Shown one piece after another: positions 23,007 through 24,122 of a stretch of DNA of 24,122 nt; the stretch's first letter is position 1; the number at the start of each line of letters is the position of its first letter. The notes beneath the pieces are model-generated. The model was given only the letters and a program-made list of their open reading frames with translations. It was not told where the DNA came from and searched no databases. This stretch comes from JAFKKS01 sp039808325 (GTDB lineage Bacteria; Pseudomonadota; Alphaproteobacteria; Rhizobiales; Xanthobacteraceae). The stretch is from positions 1-24,122 of the forward strand of contig JBDHSU010000056.1 in NCBI GenBank assembly GCA_039808325.1, given 5' to 3'. Made by a program: the position numbers and the translations under genes.

Positions 23007-23354
23007 TCAGCCGATCTTGTACATCGCGTGGCTGCGATTGTGCGTGAAGGGGCGTACCTCGCCGGGCCAGCGGCCGGCTTCGACAGCGCTCGCCCATTCC
23101 TTGCTGGAGACGACGTCCGGGCTCTCCAATTCGTAGATCGCGATGTATTTCGCCGCCGAATGCGTCTTCTTGTCCAGCTTGCCGCCCATGGCGAAATTGA
23201 AGTCCGTGCCGGCCGCGCGGGTCACGTTGTAGACGCCGGGCACCTTCTTCAGCAGCGGAACGTGCTCCTGGTCGTAAACCTCGTTGAACAAGGCCTCCTT
23301 CGCCGGATCGACATCCATGCTCACGACGAAAAGGTACTTGGCCTGACCTGACAT
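23007..23354 (-). CDS. Small protein, probable dimeric alpha/beta barrel (EthD/DUF4286-like)
   Basis: 115 residues from the ATG at 23354, with AGGAGA about 7 bases upstream; an in-frame extension to 23411 has no ribosome site and an unconvincing Arg/Pro-rich sequence. The core LFVVSMDVDPAKEALFNEVYDQEHVPLLKKVPGVYNVTRA (strand, helix, strand) and KYIAIYELESPDVVSSKEWASAVEAG have the pattern of ferredoxin-like dimeric barrel proteins. The HVPLLKKVPGV segment is especially typical. The function is unknown; such proteins include monooxygenases and small stress proteins. It lies between the 3-hydroxyacyl-CoA dehydrogenase and the WD40-like gene on one strand. Confidence 0.8.
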   Translation of the reverse strand: MSGQAKYLFVVSMDVDPAKEALFNEVYDQEHVPLLKKVPGVYNVTRAAGTDFNFAMGGKLDKKTHSAAKYIAIYELESPDVVSSKEWASAVEAGRWPGEVRPFTHNRSHAMYKIG

Positions 23355-23466
23355 GCGGATTCTCCTGTGGGTTGAGCAGCGAAGGCGCGCCGGCGCGCCC
23401 GGCGGCACCATACCTGCGACGCTTGGCCGGCGGCGTCAACCGGCCGGCGTGGCGGGAGCGCGCGGG

Positions 23467-24122
23467 CTACGCCGCCGCCTTCTGCTTGCCTGGCGCGAAC
23501 CGCCCGTAGAAAGTCTCGTTCTTGGCCGCCATGTCGATGAGAAGCTTCGGCGGCTTGAAGCGCGGTCCGTATTTTTTCGCCAGCGCCTTGCACAGCGCGA
23601 CGAAGGCGGGCGTTCCCATCATGTCGATATACGAGAGCGTGCCGCCGGTGAACGGCGCGAAGCCGAAGCCGAGGATCGAGCCGACGTCCGCCTCGCGCAC
23701 GTCGGTGATGACGCCGTCTTCCACGGTGCGCGCCGCTTCCACCGCCTGCACGACGAGCAGGCGGTGCTTGAGTTCCTCGATCAGCGCGACATCGCCGGCG
23801 TCGATCTCGTCGACCGTCATCGGCTTTTCCTGCAACGCCTTCAGTCCCGGCCACAGCCGCTTCGGCCCATTCTCCGGATAGTCGTAGAAGCCCTTTCGGT
23901 TCTTGCGCCCGAGGCGGCCCTGCTTCTCCACCATCTCGATCAGCAGCGCCTTGTGCTTCTGATCGATCGCCTGCGGCCCCATGTCCGCCTCGGTGGCTTT
24001 GAGAATCTTGAGACCGAGATCGAGCGCCACCTCGTCGTTGAGCGAAAGCGGGCCGACCGGCATGCCGGCCATCTTGGCGGCGTTCTCGATCATCGCCGGC
24101 GGCACGCCCTCGATGAGCATGT
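23467..24122 (-). CDS. 3-hydroxyacyl-CoA dehydrogenase / enoyl-CoA hydratase (FadB/FadJ type), C-terminal part
   Basis: The last 218 or so codons of a gene whose start lies beyond the window. Recognised are EGVPPAMIENAAKMAGMPVGPLSLNDEVALDLGLKI (the first C-terminal 3-hydroxyacyl-CoA dehydrogenase domain), RKNRKGFYDYPEN with the conserved KGFYDY motif, and the second domain with EELKHRLLVVQAVEAARTVEDGVITDVREADVGSILGFGFAPFTGGTLSYID. This arrangement is that of the multifunctional beta-oxidation alpha chain (hydratase plus NAD-dependent dehydrogenase, about 700 residues). It acts in fatty-acid beta-oxidation in the cytoplasm. The acyl-CoA dehydrogenase at 5598-6809 is on the same strand but far away. 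The N-terminal hydratase half is outside the window, so full-length identity is inferred. Confidence 0.9.
   Translation of the reverse strand, partial: MLIEGVPPAMIENAAKMAGMPVGPLSLNDEVALDLGLKILKATEADMGPQAIDQKHKALLIEMVEKQGRLGRKNRKGFYDYPENGPKRLWPGLKALQEKPMTVDEIDAGDVALIEELKHRLLVVQAVEAARTVEDGVITDVREADVGSILGFGFAPFTGGTLSYIDMMGTPAFVALCKALAKKYGPRFKPPKLLIDMAAKNETFYGRFAPGKQKAAA

Overview
The window looks like chromosomal DNA of an alphaproteobacterium of the order Hyphomicrobiales (Rhizobiales), probably in the Bradyrhizobium/Xanthobacteraceae neighbourhood. The reasons are high G+C (by eye around the mid-60s percent, not computed), gene content (TctC/Bug binding protein, homospermidine synthase, cobalt nitrile hydratase with accessory protein, hybrid histidine kinases, and a fused indolepyruvate ferredoxin oxidoreductase) and GC-rich palindromic repeats between genes. 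No phage, plasmid, transposase, rRNA, tRNA or CRISPR was seen.

Layout. (1) 1-3095: the start of an indolepyruvate ferredoxin oxidoreductase (minus) diverges from a Bug-family solute-binding protein and an RraA-like aldolase (plus). These meet a hemolysin III/PAQR membrane protein (minus) tail to tail. (2) 3183-7640, minus: SDR oxidoreductase, acyl-CoA dehydrogenase, then a large hybrid sensor kinase starting 9 bases after the dehydrogenase. (3) 7725-9426, plus: cobalt-type nitrile hydratase alpha, beta and accessory protein with overlapping or nearly overlapping ends. The alpha subunit carries a His-rich N-terminal tail. (4) 9427-9910: a gene-free block with at least two repeat families. (5) 9911-15550, minus: Dcp-type M3 peptidase and gamma-glutamyltransferase-like enzyme with no base between them, then a DUF1007 periplasmic protein and a NicO nickel/cobalt transporter. 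(6) 15551-17951: an M81 (MlrC-type) metallopeptidase bracketed by two palindromic elements, then a small membrane protein. (7) 17952-21889, plus: a polyamine locus, with a long structured leader resembling the alphaproteobacterial speF RNA, ornithine decarboxylase, a GNAT acetyltransferase and homospermidine synthase. (8) 21969-24122, minus: the C-terminal part of a FadB/FadJ-type 3-hydroxyacyl-CoA dehydrogenase, a small alpha/beta-barrel-like protein and a WD40-like protein.

Two themes join the genes. Cobalt: a Co-dependent nitrile hydratase faces a Co/Ni uptake or export pair, and both the enzyme and the transporter carry histidine-rich metal-binding stretches. Polyamines: ornithine to putrescine to homospermidine is fully encoded, with an acetyltransferase inserted and an RNA leader that can form competing helices. 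I saw no wholly novel system. The strongest leads are the leader RNA (including a short Pro-stop reading frame), the His-tailed nitrile hydratase with its metal transporter, and the repeat elements.
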